Below are positions 53,034-62,081 of a DNA stretch of 64,000 bases, one piece after another. The notes below the pieces were generated by a model that saw nothing but the letters and a program-made list of their open reading frames with translations, made no database searches and had not been told where the DNA came from. The translations under genes were made by a program, and so were the position numbers. The stretch spans positions 2,418,001 through 2,482,000 of the forward strand of contig NZ_CP097870.1 of assembly GCF_029223545.1 (NCBI RefSeq), written 5' to 3'. Position 1 is the first letter of the stretch; each line of letters begins with the position of its first letter. This stretch comes from Thauera sp. GDN1. Its GTDB lineage: Bacteria; Pseudomonadota; Gammaproteobacteria; Burkholderiales; Rhodocyclaceae.

Positions 53034-54242
53034 ATGACCGACGTCTTCATTTTCGACCATGTGCGCACCCCCCGCGGCAAGGGCAGAGCCGACGGCGCGC
53101 TCGCCGAGATCACCCCGGTGCAACTGGCTGCACAGATGCTGGAGGCGGTCCGCGACCGCAACAACCTCGACAGCACGCTGATCGAGGATGTGCTCCTCGG
53201 CTGCGTGGTGCCGGTGGGCGAACAGGGCGGCAACATCGCCCGCGTCGCCGCACTGGTAGCCGGTTTCGACGACAGCGTGCCCGGCATGCAGATCAACCGC
53301 TATTGCGGCTCCGGCCTGGAAGCGGTGAACTTCGCCGCTTCCAAGGTGGGCTCGGGCCAGGTCGACATGGCGATCGGCGGTGGTGTCGAGAGCATGTCGC
53401 GCGTGCCGATGGGCAGCGACGGCGGCGCCATGGCGCTCGACCCGCAGGTCGCGTTCAAGATGTATTTCACCATGCAGGGCGTCAGTGCCGACCTGCTCGC
53501 CTCGCTGCATGGCTTCACCCGCGAACAGTGCGACGCCTATGCGGTGGAGAGCCAGCGTCGTGCCGCCCAGGCCTGGGCCAATGGCTGGTTCGACCGCTCG
53601 GTGGTGCCGGTCAAGGACGTGCTCGGCCTGCCGGTGCTGGCGAAGGACGAGGCAATCCGCCCCGAGACCACGCTGGCGTCGCTCGCCGCGCTCAAGCCCT
53701 CCTTCCTCGAGATGGGGACGCAGTACGGCTTCGACGGCGTCGCGCTGCTCAAGTACCCGCAGCTCGAAGCCATCGCCCACATGCACCACGCCGGCAACAG
53801 CTCGGGCATCGTCGACGGCGCCGCCGCCGTGCTGGTGGGCAATGCCGAAGCCGGCAAGCGCGCCGGCCTCAAGCCGCGCGCGCGCATCCGCTCGGTCGCC
53901 ACCGTCGGCTCCGAGCCGACGCTGATGCTCGACGCCCCCAGCTATGCCGCGCAGAAGGCACTGAAGAAGGCCGGCATGACCGCCTCCGACATCGGACTGT
54001 GGGAACTCAACGAAGCCTTCTCCTCGGTGGTGCTGTGCCTGATGGAGCGCCTCAACGTCCCCCACGACCGCATCAACGTCAATGGCGGCGCCATCGCCAT
54101 GGGCCATCCGCTGGGCGCCACCGGCGCCATGATCCTCGGCACCCTGCTCGACGAGATGGAGCGCCGCCAGGTCGGCACCGGCCTGGTCACGCTGTGCGAG
54201 GCCGCCGGCATGGGCACCGCCACCATCATCGAGCTCGTCTGA
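53034..54242 (+). CDS. Acetyl-CoA acyltransferase (thiolase)
   Basis: A 402-residue thiolase for the last step of a beta-oxidation round. The acyl-accepting Cys91 is in INRYCGSGLEAVN, His358 in AIAMGHPLGATGA and the general-base Cys388 in TLCEAAGMGTATI; the usual CxG here reads CEA, a small deviation. The start at 53034 is set by similarity (MTDVFIFDHVRTPRGKGR); AAAGGACA lies upstream. First gene of the operon thiolase-FadB-ACAD1-ACAD2-CaiB-ligase. Confidence 0.94.
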   Translation: MTDVFIFDHVRTPRGKGRADGALAEITPVQLAAQMLEAVRDRNNLDSTLIEDVLLGCVVPVGEQGGNIARVAALVAGFDDSVPGMQINRYCGSGLEAVNFAASKVGSGQVDMAIGGGVESMSRVPMGSDGGAMALDPQVAFKMYFTMQGVSADLLASLHGFTREQCDAYAVESQRRAAQAWANGWFDRSVVPVKDVLGLPVLAKDEAIRPETTLASLAALKPSFLEMGTQYGFDGVALLKYPQLEAIAHMHHAGNSSGIVDGAAAVLVGNAEAGKRAGLKPRARIRSVATVGSEPTLMLDAPSYAAQKALKKAGMTASDIGLWELNEAFSSVVLCLMERLNVPHDRINVNGGAIAMGHPLGATGAMILGTLLDEMERRQVGTGLVTLCEAAGMGTATIIELV

Positions 54243-54275
54243 GCGCCACCGGACCACATCAAGGAATCGACAGTC

Positions 54276-56459
54276 ATGACTGAAGTCATCCACATCTCGG
54301 TGGACGCCGACGGCATCGCCACCCTGCTCTTCGATCGCACCGACAGCAACATGAACACCATGGACATGAAGTTCATGGCCGAGATCGAGGCCGCGATCGA
54401 GCGCCTCGCCACCGACGACGCCATCAAGGGCGCCATCTTCACCTCGGGCAAGCCGGTGTTCGCCGCCGGCGCCGACCTCAAGGAGATGGAAGCCAACCTC
54501 GACAAGGCGGAAGAAATCCCGGTGGCCGAGCGCCTGAAGATGAACGCCTCGCTGTCGAAGCTGCTGCGCCGCATGGAGACCTGCGGCAAGCCGGTGGCCT
54601 GCGCAATCAACGGCACGGCGCTGGGCGGCGGCACCGAGATCGCGCTCGCCTGCCACTACCGCGTGGTGTCCGACGCCCGCGGCATCCAGCTCGGCCTGCC
54701 CGAAGTGCAGGTCGGCCTGCTGCCCGGCGGCGGCGGCACCCAGCGCGTATCGCGCCTGATCGGCATCCAGGCGGCGATGCCGGTGGTGATGGAAGGCCAG
54801 GCCCTGTCCGCCGAGAAGGCGCTGAAGATGGGCCTGATCCACAAGATCGTCCCTGCCGCCGAGCTGCTCGCCGAGGCGAAGCGCTGGCTCGTCGAGCAAG
54901 GCGACCCGGTGCAGCCCTGGGACAAGAAGGGTTTCAAGGTGCCCGGCGGCGCCGGCCCCTCGGCCCCCGCGGTCGCGCAGATGCTGGTGGTCAGCAACGC
55001 CATGCTGCAGGCCAGGACCTTCCACAACCTGCCGGCACCCAAGGCCATCCTGTCCTGCCTGTACGAGGGCCCGCAACTGCCGATGGACAAGGCGCTCGAG
55101 GTCGAGGCCAAGTACTTCACCCTGCTGCAGCTCGACCCGGTGTCGCGCAACATGATCCGCACGCTCTTCATCAACAAGGGCAAGGCGGACAAGCTGATGC
55201 ACCGCCCCGAAGGCGTGCCGAAGACGACTTTCCGCAAGATCGGCGTGGTCGGCGCCGGCCTGATGGGCGCGGGCATCGCCTACCACTGCGCCAAGCTCGG
55301 CATCGAGACGGTGCTGATCGACCGCGACCAGGCCGCCGCCGACAAGGGCAAGGCCTATTCCAGCAAGCGCCTGGAGAAGGACATCGCCAAGGGCCGCATG
55401 ACGCAGGACAAGGCCGACGCCATCCTCGCCCGCATCCACCCCACCACCGAGTACGCCGGCCTGGCCGACGTCGAGCTGGTGGTGGAGGCGGTGTTCGAGG
55501 ACCGCGGCCTCAAGGCCGAGATCACGCGCAAGCTCGACGCGGTGCTGCCGCCGCACGCGGTGATCGCCTCCAACACCTCCGGGCTGCCGATCAGCGAACT
55601 CGCCGAAGCCGGCGCCCACCCCGAGAACTTCATCGGCATGCACTTCTTCTCGCCGGTGGAGCGCATGCCGCTGGTCGAGGTCATCCGCGGCCGCAAGACT
55701 TCGCCCGCGACGCTGGCGCGCGCGCTCGACCTGGTGCAGGCGATGAAGAAGACGCCGATCGTGGTCAACGACGGTCCCGGCTTCTTCACCAGCCGCTTCA
55801 TCGGCGCCTACATCAACGAGAGCCTGGCGATGGTCACCGAGGGCGTGAATCCGGCGCTGATCGAGAACGCGGCGAAGATGGCCGGCATCCCGGTCGGCCC
55901 GCTCACCGTGTCCGACGAGATCGGCCTCGACACTGCCTACCACGCCAGCCAGCAGCGCAAGAAGGACGAGGGCGAGGCCTTCAAGCCGACGCCCACCTTC
56001 AAGCTGGTGGAAAAGCTCGTCGGCGAGCTCGGCCGCCACGGCCGCAAGAACGGCAAGGGCTTCTTCGAGTACGCCGCGGACGGCACCAAGAAGTTGTGGC
56101 CCAGCCTGGCCGAACGGTTCCCACCGCTCGCCGAGCAGCCCGGCGTGGACGAAGTGAAGGCGCGCATGCTCTACGCCCAGCTCGTCGATGCCGCGAAGGC
56201 GATGGCCGAGGGCGTGGTCATCGATCCCGCCGACGGCGACGTGGGCTCCATCCTCGGCGTCGGCTTCCCGGCCTACCTCGGCGGCCCGTTCTCGATGATG
56301 GACACGATCGGGCTCGACAAGGTGGTGGCCGAGTGCGACCGCCTGGCCGCGCGCTACGGCGAGCAGTACGCCGCACCGCAGCTGCTGCGCGACATGGCGG
56401 CCCGCGGACAGCGCTTCTACGGCGCGAACCGCGTCACCCCGCCGGCCGCCCTGCGCTGA
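54276..56459 (+). CDS. Bifunctional enoyl-CoA hydratase/3-hydroxyacyl-CoA dehydrogenase (FadB/FadJ type)
   Basis: A 727-residue two-domain enzyme. The N-terminal crotonase (about 1-190) has oxyanion-hole and catalytic segments FAAGADLKEME, INGTALGGGTEIALACHYR and GLPEVQVGLLPGGGGTQR. The NAD domain starts near 317 (IGVVGAGLMGAGIAYHCAKLG), with the catalytic His/Glu region MHFFSPVERMPLVEVI and the C-terminal NDGPGFFTSRF and KNGKGFFEY segments. It hydrates enoyl-CoA and oxidises the hydroxyacyl-CoA, then hands it to the thiolase encoded just upstream. Confidence 0.95.
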   Translation: MTEVIHISVDADGIATLLFDRTDSNMNTMDMKFMAEIEAAIERLATDDAIKGAIFTSGKPVFAAGADLKEMEANLDKAEEIPVAERLKMNASLSKLLRRMETCGKPVACAINGTALGGGTEIALACHYRVVSDARGIQLGLPEVQVGLLPGGGGTQRVSRLIGIQAAMPVVMEGQALSAEKALKMGLIHKIVPAAELLAEAKRWLVEQGDPVQPWDKKGFKVPGGAGPSAPAVAQMLVVSNAMLQARTFHNLPAPKAILSCLYEGPQLPMDKALEVEAKYFTLLQLDPVSRNMIRTLFINKGKADKLMHRPEGVPKTTFRKIGVVGAGLMGAGIAYHCAKLGIETVLIDRDQAAADKGKAYSSKRLEKDIAKGRMTQDKADAILARIHPTTEYAGLADVELVVEAVFEDRGLKAEITRKLDAVLPPHAVIASNTSGLPISELAEAGAHPENFIGMHFFSPVERMPLVEVIRGRKTSPATLARALDLVQAMKKTPIVVNDGPGFFTSRFIGAYINESLAMVTEGVNPALIENAAKMAGIPVGPLTVSDEIGLDTAYHASQQRKKDEGEAFKPTPTFKLVEKLVGELGRHGRKNGKGFFEYAADGTKKLWPSLAERFPPLAEQPGVDEVKARMLYAQLVDAAKAMAEGVVIDPADGDVGSILGVGFPAYLGGPFSMMDTIGLDKVVAECDRLAARYGEQYAAPQLLRDMAARGQRFYGANRVTPPAALR

Positions 56460-56535
56460 GCTGCCCACCACAACGAACCCCGCATCCGCCGCCGCCTCTC
56501 CAGGGAGCCGGCGGCGGCTTGCCAAGGAGTAAAGC

Positions 56536-57636
56536 GTGAACTTCGATTTTTCCGACGATCAGCGCCTGCTGCAGGACGCAGTGCGCACCATGCTCGCCGA
56601 CACCAGCACCTCGCAGGCGGTGCGCGAGGTGCTCGAGGGCCGGGCGAGCCATTCCGAAGCCGTCTGGCGCAACCTGATCGAGATGGGCGCCGCCGCCGCC
56701 GCCATCCCCGAGCAATACGGCGGCGCCGGACTGGGCTACCTGGAACTGTGCCTGGTCGCCGAGGAAGCCGGCCGCCACCTCGCCGCCGTGCCCCTCTCGT
56801 CGAGCTTCTACCTCGCGGCCGAGGCCATCCTGCGCGCCGGCAGCGATGCGCAGAAGCAGCGCTGGCTGCCGCAGATCGCCGGTGGCGAGCTCGTCGCCAC
56901 CGCCGCGCTTGGCAGCCGCGAGCGCTATCGCACCCCCGCCCCGCTCGCCTTCGACGGCGCGACGCTCACCGGCACCAGCCCCGCGCTGGTCGACGGCGGC
57001 ATCGCCGGGCTGGCGGTGCTGCGGGTGGCCGACGAGCTGGTGCTGGTGGACCTCGCCGGCGCCGGCGTGAGCCGCACGCCCGTGCCTACCCTCGACCCGA
57101 CCCGCCCGCTCGCCGTGCTCCACTTCGATCGCACGCCTGCCGACCGCCTGCCGGCCGCCGAGGCTGCCACCAATGCTGCCACCGTCGCCGCCCGCGTGCT
57201 CGACGGTGCCGCCGTGCTGCTCGCCTTCGAGCAGGTTGGCGGTGCCGCCCGCATCCTGGAGGCGACGCGCGACTACTCGCTCGAGCGCAAGGCCTTCGGC
57301 CGCCAGATCGGCAGTTTCCAGGCCCTCAAGCACAAGATGGCCGAGATCTACACCGCGATCGAACTCGCCCGGGTGCACGCCTACTACGGCGCCTGGGCGC
57401 TGTCCTCCGACGCCCCCGAGCTGCCCAGGGCCGCCGCCGCCGCGCGCGTGTCCGCCACCCGCGCCTACGTGGTCGCCGCCGAGGAAGGCATCGAGCTGCA
57501 CGGCGGCATCGGCTTCACCTGGGAGATGGACTGCCACCTCCACTACCGCCGCGCCCGCCATCTCGGCCAGCTCATCGGCAGCGAACACGCCTGGCGCGCG
57601 CGCCTGGCGGACGAACTCATCAAGGAGGCCGCGTAA
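56536..57636 (+). CDS. Acyl-CoA dehydrogenase, short type (subunit 1 of a pair)
   Basis: A 366-residue acyl-CoA dehydrogenase starting at GTG 56536 (AAGGAG upstream): MNFDFSDDQRLLQDAVRTML, PEQYGGAGLGYLELCLVAEEAGR, then the C-terminal FAD domain with YSLERKAFGRQIGSFQALKHKMAEI and GIELHGGIGFTWEMDCHLHYRRA. The middle beta-domain is short and poorly conserved. Side-by-side short ACAD genes such as this and the next are typical of the heterotetrameric enzymes of steroid side-chain degradation (ChsE/Scd type). 15 bp precede the next gene. Confidence 0.9.
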   Translation: MNFDFSDDQRLLQDAVRTMLADTSTSQAVREVLEGRASHSEAVWRNLIEMGAAAAAIPEQYGGAGLGYLELCLVAEEAGRHLAAVPLSSSFYLAAEAILRAGSDAQKQRWLPQIAGGELVATAALGSRERYRTPAPLAFDGATLTGTSPALVDGGIAGLAVLRVADELVLVDLAGAGVSRTPVPTLDPTRPLAVLHFDRTPADRLPAAEAATNAATVAARVLDGAAVLLAFEQVGGAARILEATRDYSLERKAFGRQIGSFQALKHKMAEIYTAIELARVHAYYGAWALSSDAPELPRAAAAARVSATRAYVVAAEEGIELHGGIGFTWEMDCHLHYRRARHLGQLIGSEHAWRARLADELIKEAA

Positions 57637-57651
57637 GCGGAACACGCCCAC

Positions 57652-58881
57652 ATGGACTTCAGAGACACCCCCGAAGAAGCCGCCTTCCGCGCCGAAGTGC
57701 GCGCCTGGCTGGAAGCCAACGGCCAGAAACGCAGCCGCCCCGACGAAGTCTTCGGCGAAGGCCTGGACGACGCCGCGCGGCTCGCCGCCGCCAAGGCCTG
57801 GCAGGCGAAGAAGGCCGCAGCCGGCTATGCCGCGATCACCTGGCCGAAGGCGGCCGGCGGCCGCGGCGGCACCGCGATGCAGCATGTGATCTACCAGCAG
57901 GAGGAAGCCGCCTTCGTGGTGCCGGGCATGATCTTCGAGATCAGCATCGGCATGGGCCTGCCCACGGTGATGACCTGGGCCGCGCCCGAGCTCAAGGCCC
58001 GCTTCCTGCGCCCCGGCCTCGCCGGCGAGCAGATCTGGTGCCAGCTCTTCTCCGAGCCCGGCGCCGGGTCGGACACCGGCGGCGTGCGCACGCGCGCGGT
58101 GCGCGACGGCGACGACTGGGTCGTCAACGGCCAGAAGGTATGGACCTCGGGCGCCCACTTCTGCGACTACGGCATCCTGCTCACCCGCAGCGACTGGGAC
58201 AAGCCCAAGCAGGAAGGCCTGACGATGTTCATCGTCGACATGAAGGCCCCCGGCGTCGAGGTCCGTCCGATCCACCAGATGTCGGGCGACTCGGAGTTCA
58301 ACGAGGTCTTCTTCACCGACGTGCGCATCCCCGACACCTACCGCCTCGGCCCCGAATGCGGCGGCTGGAAGGTGATGCTGAGCACGCTGATGCAGGAGCG
58401 CCTGTCGGTCGGCGGCAACCTGCCCACCGACCTGCACGAACATCTCGTCGCGCTGGCGCGGAAGTGCGCATGGGATGAGCGTCCGGCGATCGAGGACGAT
58501 CGCGTGCGCGCCCGCATCGCCGACGCCTACCTGCAGCAGAAAGGCGTCGAACTCGTCATCGCCCGCGGCCTCACGGCGATCTCGAAGGGCAAGGCGCCCG
58601 GCCCCGAGATGTCGATCACCAAGCTGGTCGCCGGCAAGGCGATGCAGGACATCGCCGCCTTCGCGCTCGAGCTCGCCGGCCCCGAGGGCATGATCGGCCA
58701 CGAGGCCTTGGGCGGCGACTGGCGCTACATGCAGCGGCTGTGGCTGGGTTCGCCCGGCGCGCGCATGGGCGGCGGCACCGACGAGATCCTGAAGAACGTG
58801 ATCGCCGAGCGCGTGCTCGGCCTGCCCGGCGAGGTCCGCAGCGACCGCAAGATCCCGTTCCGCGAACTGGAACACGGCTGA
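57652..58881 (+). CDS. Acyl-CoA dehydrogenase (subunit 2 of a pair)
   Basis: A 409-residue acyl-CoA dehydrogenase: MDFRDTPEEAAFRAEVRAWLEANG, WPKAAGGRGGTAMQHVIYQQEEA, the flavin/substrate strand CQLFSEPGAGSDTGGVRTRA, WTSGAHFCDYGILLTR, and the C-terminus MGGGTDEILKNVIAERVLGLPGE. It resembles FadE26/FadE27-like steroid and branched-chain members. Probably forms an alpha2beta2 enzyme with the preceding gene product; electrons go to EtfBA. Confidence 0.93.
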   Translation: MDFRDTPEEAAFRAEVRAWLEANGQKRSRPDEVFGEGLDDAARLAAAKAWQAKKAAAGYAAITWPKAAGGRGGTAMQHVIYQQEEAAFVVPGMIFEISIGMGLPTVMTWAAPELKARFLRPGLAGEQIWCQLFSEPGAGSDTGGVRTRAVRDGDDWVVNGQKVWTSGAHFCDYGILLTRSDWDKPKQEGLTMFIVDMKAPGVEVRPIHQMSGDSEFNEVFFTDVRIPDTYRLGPECGGWKVMLSTLMQERLSVGGNLPTDLHEHLVALARKCAWDERPAIEDDRVRARIADAYLQQKGVELVIARGLTAISKGKAPGPEMSITKLVAGKAMQDIAAFALELAGPEGMIGHEALGGDWRYMQRLWLGSPGARMGGGTDEILKNVIAERVLGLPGEVRSDRKIPFRELEHG

Positions 58882-58906
58882 AGCCCCTCGAGGAGGAGAC
58901 AAGACG

Positions 58907-60079
58907 ATGGCAAGCAAACCCCTGAGTGGCGTGAAGGTGCTCGACTTCACCCAGCTCCTGCCCGGGCCGATGTGCACCCTGCATCTGGCCGACATGGGCG
59001 CGGACGTGATCAAGATCGAGCCGCCCGGCGGCGAAGCCGGACGCGGCCCGGCCGGCACGCCGATCTCGCACTTCTTTCTCGCGGTGAACCGCAACAAGCG
59101 CTCGCTGGCGATCAACCTGCGCGCGCCCGGCGCACGCGAGCTCATCTACGCCCTGGCCAAGGACGCCGACATCGTGGTCGAGGGCTTCCGCCCCGGCGTG
59201 ATGAGCCGGCTCGGCATCGGTTTTGACGACCTCAAGGCGATCAACCCGAAGCTGGTGTACTGCGCGATCAGCGGCTACGGCCAGGACGGACCGCTTGCCG
59301 AGCTCGGCGGCCACGACATCAACTACCAGAGCTACGCCGGCATCCTCGAGCAGAGCGCGGCGCCCGGCGGCAAGCCGCATCCGGGCAACTTCCCGATCGC
59401 CGATCTGGCCGGCGGCGCGCTGTCGGCGGCAATGGCGATCCTGGCCGCGCTGTTCGATGCGCAACGCAGCGGCCAGGGGCGCTTCATCGACGTGTCGATG
59501 ACCGACTGCGCCATGGCGCTCAACGTCCAGCCGCTCGCCAGCCTGCACAGCTGGAAGCAGCCGGTGCCCGCCGGTCACGACACCTTGTCGGGCGGGCTGC
59601 CCTGCTATGGCACCTACGAGACCGCCGATGGTCGCCATCTGGCGGTCGGGGCACTGGAGCCCAAGTTCTGGCAGGCCTTCTGCACCGCTGCCGGTTGTCC
59701 CGAACTGAGCAAGAGCGGCTGGGCGGCGGGCAAGGCCGGCGCGGCGGTCGAAGCGCAGGTGGCGGAGATCATCAAGGCGCGCACGCTGGCCGAATGGACC
59801 GAAGCCCTGGCCGGGGTCGATGCCTGCGTGAGCCCGGTGCTGCGCATCGACGAGGTCCTCGCCCACCCGCTGACCCGCGCGCGCGGCATGACGGTGGAGA
59901 CGCCGCTGCCCGATGGCGGCAGCGCGCCCTACTTCGCCTTCCCGGTGAAGATGAGCGACTACGCCTTCAGCCTCGACCGTCCGCCGCCTGCTGCCGGCGA
60001 GCACAACGAGGCGGTGCTGCGCGCGCTCGGCTACGGCGAAGAGGCGATGGCCACGCTGAAGGCCGCCGGCGCGATCTGA
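58907..60079 (+). CDS. Alpha-methylacyl-CoA racemase-like CaiB/BaiF family protein
   Basis: A 390-residue family III CoA-transferase fold. The AMACR catalytic residues appear conserved: H136 in LGGHDINYQSYAG, D166 in FPIADLAGGALSAA and E251 in AVGALEPKFW, at the same spacing as H126/D156/E241 of the mycobacterial racemase MCR. The CoA-binding FTQLLPGPMCTLHLADMGADVIKIEPPGG start is typical. A racemase would convert 2R- to 2S-methylacyl-CoA so that branched (isoprenoid or sterol side-chain) acids can be oxidised. CoA transferase activity is the alternative. Confidence 0.85.
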   Translation: MASKPLSGVKVLDFTQLLPGPMCTLHLADMGADVIKIEPPGGEAGRGPAGTPISHFFLAVNRNKRSLAINLRAPGARELIYALAKDADIVVEGFRPGVMSRLGIGFDDLKAINPKLVYCAISGYGQDGPLAELGGHDINYQSYAGILEQSAAPGGKPHPGNFPIADLAGGALSAAMAILAALFDAQRSGQGRFIDVSMTDCAMALNVQPLASLHSWKQPVPAGHDTLSGGLPCYGTYETADGRHLAVGALEPKFWQAFCTAAGCPELSKSGWAAGKAGAAVEAQVAEIIKARTLAEWTEALAGVDACVSPVLRIDEVLAHPLTRARGMTVETPLPDGGSAPYFAFPVKMSDYAFSLDRPPPAAGEHNEAVLRALGYGEEAMATLKAAGAI

Positions 60080-60147
60080 CGCCGCCGCGGACGGCCAGCC
60101 CGTCCGCTCCCGCTTCCAATCACAACGATCACAATACGGAGACAATC

Positions 60148-61773
60148 ATGAACCCACGCAGCTACAGCCTCGCGGACCTGTTCGCGATCACGGCCGAGAC
60201 CGTTCCCGAGCGCGACGCGCTCATCATCGGCGACGTCCGCCGGACCTACCGCCAGATGGCCGAGCGCATCGACCGCCTCGCCGCCTGGCTGCACGCGCAG
60301 GGCATCGGCCAGGGGGACGTCGTCGGCCTGCAGATGTACAACTCGCCGGAATATCTCGAAGCCTTTCTCGCCGCCTGCCGCGTGCGCGCGGTGCCGGCCA
60401 ACATCAACTACCGCTACGTCGCCGACGAGCTGCGCTACATCTACGACAACGCCGGCATCAAGGCCCTGTTCTACAGCGCCGAGCTCGAGCCTGAGGTCGC
60501 CGAGGTGCTCGATGCCGCGCCGGGGCTGAAGGTGAAGGTGCGCACCGGCGGCGGCGCGCCCGCGCTCGCCGGGGCCACGGCCTACGAAAACGCCCTGGCG
60601 GACGATACGAGCGCCCTGCGCGCGATCCGCTGCGACGACAACGACATCTCCCTGCTCTACACCGGTGGCACCACCGGCAAGCCCAAGGGCGTGATGTGGC
60701 CGCACAAGGACCTTTTCTTCGGCTGCCTGGGCGGCGGCAGCTTCTACGCCCCCGCCGACGGCCCGGTGGCGACCCCGGAGCAACTCGCCGACCGCATCCG
60801 CAAGGGCCACCCGATGCGCTTCATGCCGGTCGCGCCGCTGATGCACGGCGCCGCCCACTGGGCGACGATGGTGTCGCTGTTCGCCGGCCACACGGTGGTG
60901 CTCAACGACCAGCATCACTTCAACGCCGAGCATGTGCTCGACATCGCCGCGCAACAGAAGCTCAACGGCATCACTCTCGTGGGCGATGCCATGGCCCTGC
61001 CGATCCTCGATGCGCTCAAGGCCGACCCGGGCCGCTGGGACCTGTCCTCGCTGCTCCTGTTCGGCAACGGCGGCGCGGTGATGTCGGCGCACATCAAGGA
61101 GGCGCTCAAGCCCTTCCTGCCGCCGAACGTGTATTTCAGCGACGGCATCGGCTCGTCCGAGGGCGGCCAGCTCGGCATGGGCGCCAAGCCCGTCGAGGGC
61201 GGCATGATCAAGATCGCCGCCCGGCCCGACCTCAAGGTCGTCGTCGACGGCCAGCGCATCGCCGCCTCGGGCGAATCCGGCATCCTCGCCCGCAGCGGCT
61301 ATCTGCCGCTCGGCTACTACCGCGACCCGGTGAAGACCGCCGAGACCTTCGTCACCATCGAGGGCACGCGCTATGCGATCACCGGCGATGCCGCCAAGCT
61401 CGCCGACGACGGCTCGATCATCGTCTTCGGCCGCGGCAACAACTGCATCAATACCGGCGGCGAGAAGGTCTTCCCGGAAGAGGTGGAAGAGGCCCTGCGC
61501 ATGAGCCCGCAGATCCTCGACGCCGTCGTCGTCGGCCTCCCCGACCCGCGCTGGGGGCAGCGGGTCACGGCAGTGGTCTCGGTACGCCCCGGGATGGCGC
61601 TCGACGTCGATGCGCTCAAGGCCCTGTGCCACGCCCACCTGGCCGGCTACAAGGTGCCGAAGGAAATCGTGACGGTGCCCGAGGTCTTCCGCTCGGCCGC
61701 GGGCAAGGCGAACTACGTGTGGGCGAAGGAAGTCGCACAGAAGGCCTCGTCCGCCGCCGCGCCGAGCGCATGA
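60148..61773 (+). CDS. Acyl-CoA synthetase (FadD19/FadD17-like)
   Basis: A 541-residue adenylate-forming ligase that activates a carboxylic acid with ATP and CoA. P-loop YTGGTTGKPKG at 171-181, followed by VMWPHKDLFF as in the steroid side-chain ligases; RYAITGDAAKLADDGSI (motif with catalytic Asp), GRGNNCINTGGEKVFPEEVEEAL hinge and catalytic lysine in SAAGKANY near 520. Start by similarity (MNPRSYSLADLFAITAETVP). Last gene of the beta-oxidation operon, followed by a terminator. Confidence 0.92.
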   Translation: MNPRSYSLADLFAITAETVPERDALIIGDVRRTYRQMAERIDRLAAWLHAQGIGQGDVVGLQMYNSPEYLEAFLAACRVRAVPANINYRYVADELRYIYDNAGIKALFYSAELEPEVAEVLDAAPGLKVKVRTGGGAPALAGATAYENALADDTSALRAIRCDDNDISLLYTGGTTGKPKGVMWPHKDLFFGCLGGGSFYAPADGPVATPEQLADRIRKGHPMRFMPVAPLMHGAAHWATMVSLFAGHTVVLNDQHHFNAEHVLDIAAQQKLNGITLVGDAMALPILDALKADPGRWDLSSLLLFGNGGAVMSAHIKEALKPFLPPNVYFSDGIGSSEGGQLGMGAKPVEGGMIKIAARPDLKVVVDGQRIAASGESGILARSGYLPLGYYRDPVKTAETFVTIEGTRYAITGDAAKLADDGSIIVFGRGNNCINTGGEKVFPEEVEEALRMSPQILDAVVVGLPDPRWGQRVTAVVSVRPGMALDVDALKALCHAHLAGYKVPKEIVTVPEVFRSAAGKANYVWAKEVAQKASSAAAPSA

Positions 61774-61823
61774 GCCGAAGGCCCGGCAGGTTGCCGACCG
61801 GCTGAAGCCTCACGGCCACGAGA

Positions 61824-61858
61824 AACGCCACTGCGCCGCTGCGCCAGTGGCGTTCTTC
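61824..61858 (+). terminator. Terminator after the acyl-CoA synthetase gene
   Basis: AACGCCACTG (61824-61833), 11-nt loop, CAGTGGCGTT (61845-61854), then CTTC. Perfect 10-bp stem, modest T content. It lies in the 308-bp stretch 61774-62081 between convergent operons, which otherwise holds only the opposite terminator. Confidence 0.8.
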
Positions 61859-62023
61859 GTGTACGCCGGGAACGCTCGGGTGGCGATGCGTTGCGGCGGC
61901 CTCGATCGCCCGCATCCCCGGTCGGGCGACCATCGCTCGCCGACCGCCGCCTATGCCCCCAGGGGGTCGGCGAACGCAGCACCACCCGCATCCGAGCAAG
62001 CGACACCCGCGACGGCACGGACG

Positions 62024-62060
62024 TGAAAAAGCCCGCCGGGCGTAATGACCGGCGGGCTTC
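62024..62060 (-). terminator. Terminator of the DUF1329-DUF1302 operon
   Basis: Minus-strand hairpin: plus-strand arms AGCCCGCCGG (62030-62039) and CCGGCGGGCT (62049-62058), with the T-run formed by the A-run at 62026-62030. It lies 22 bp after the DUF1302 stop. Confidence 0.88.
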
Positions 62061-62081
62061 GGGGACTGCTTCAGGACGGGC

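Noticed and set aside
52923..56525. Very long open frame antisense to the thiolase and FadB genes (and similar ones antisense to 49261-51873 and 56434-59145)
   Set aside because: The translations are rich in His, Arg, Gly and Ala with no family features, and mirror the GC-rich third positions of the real genes. They are antisense artefacts.
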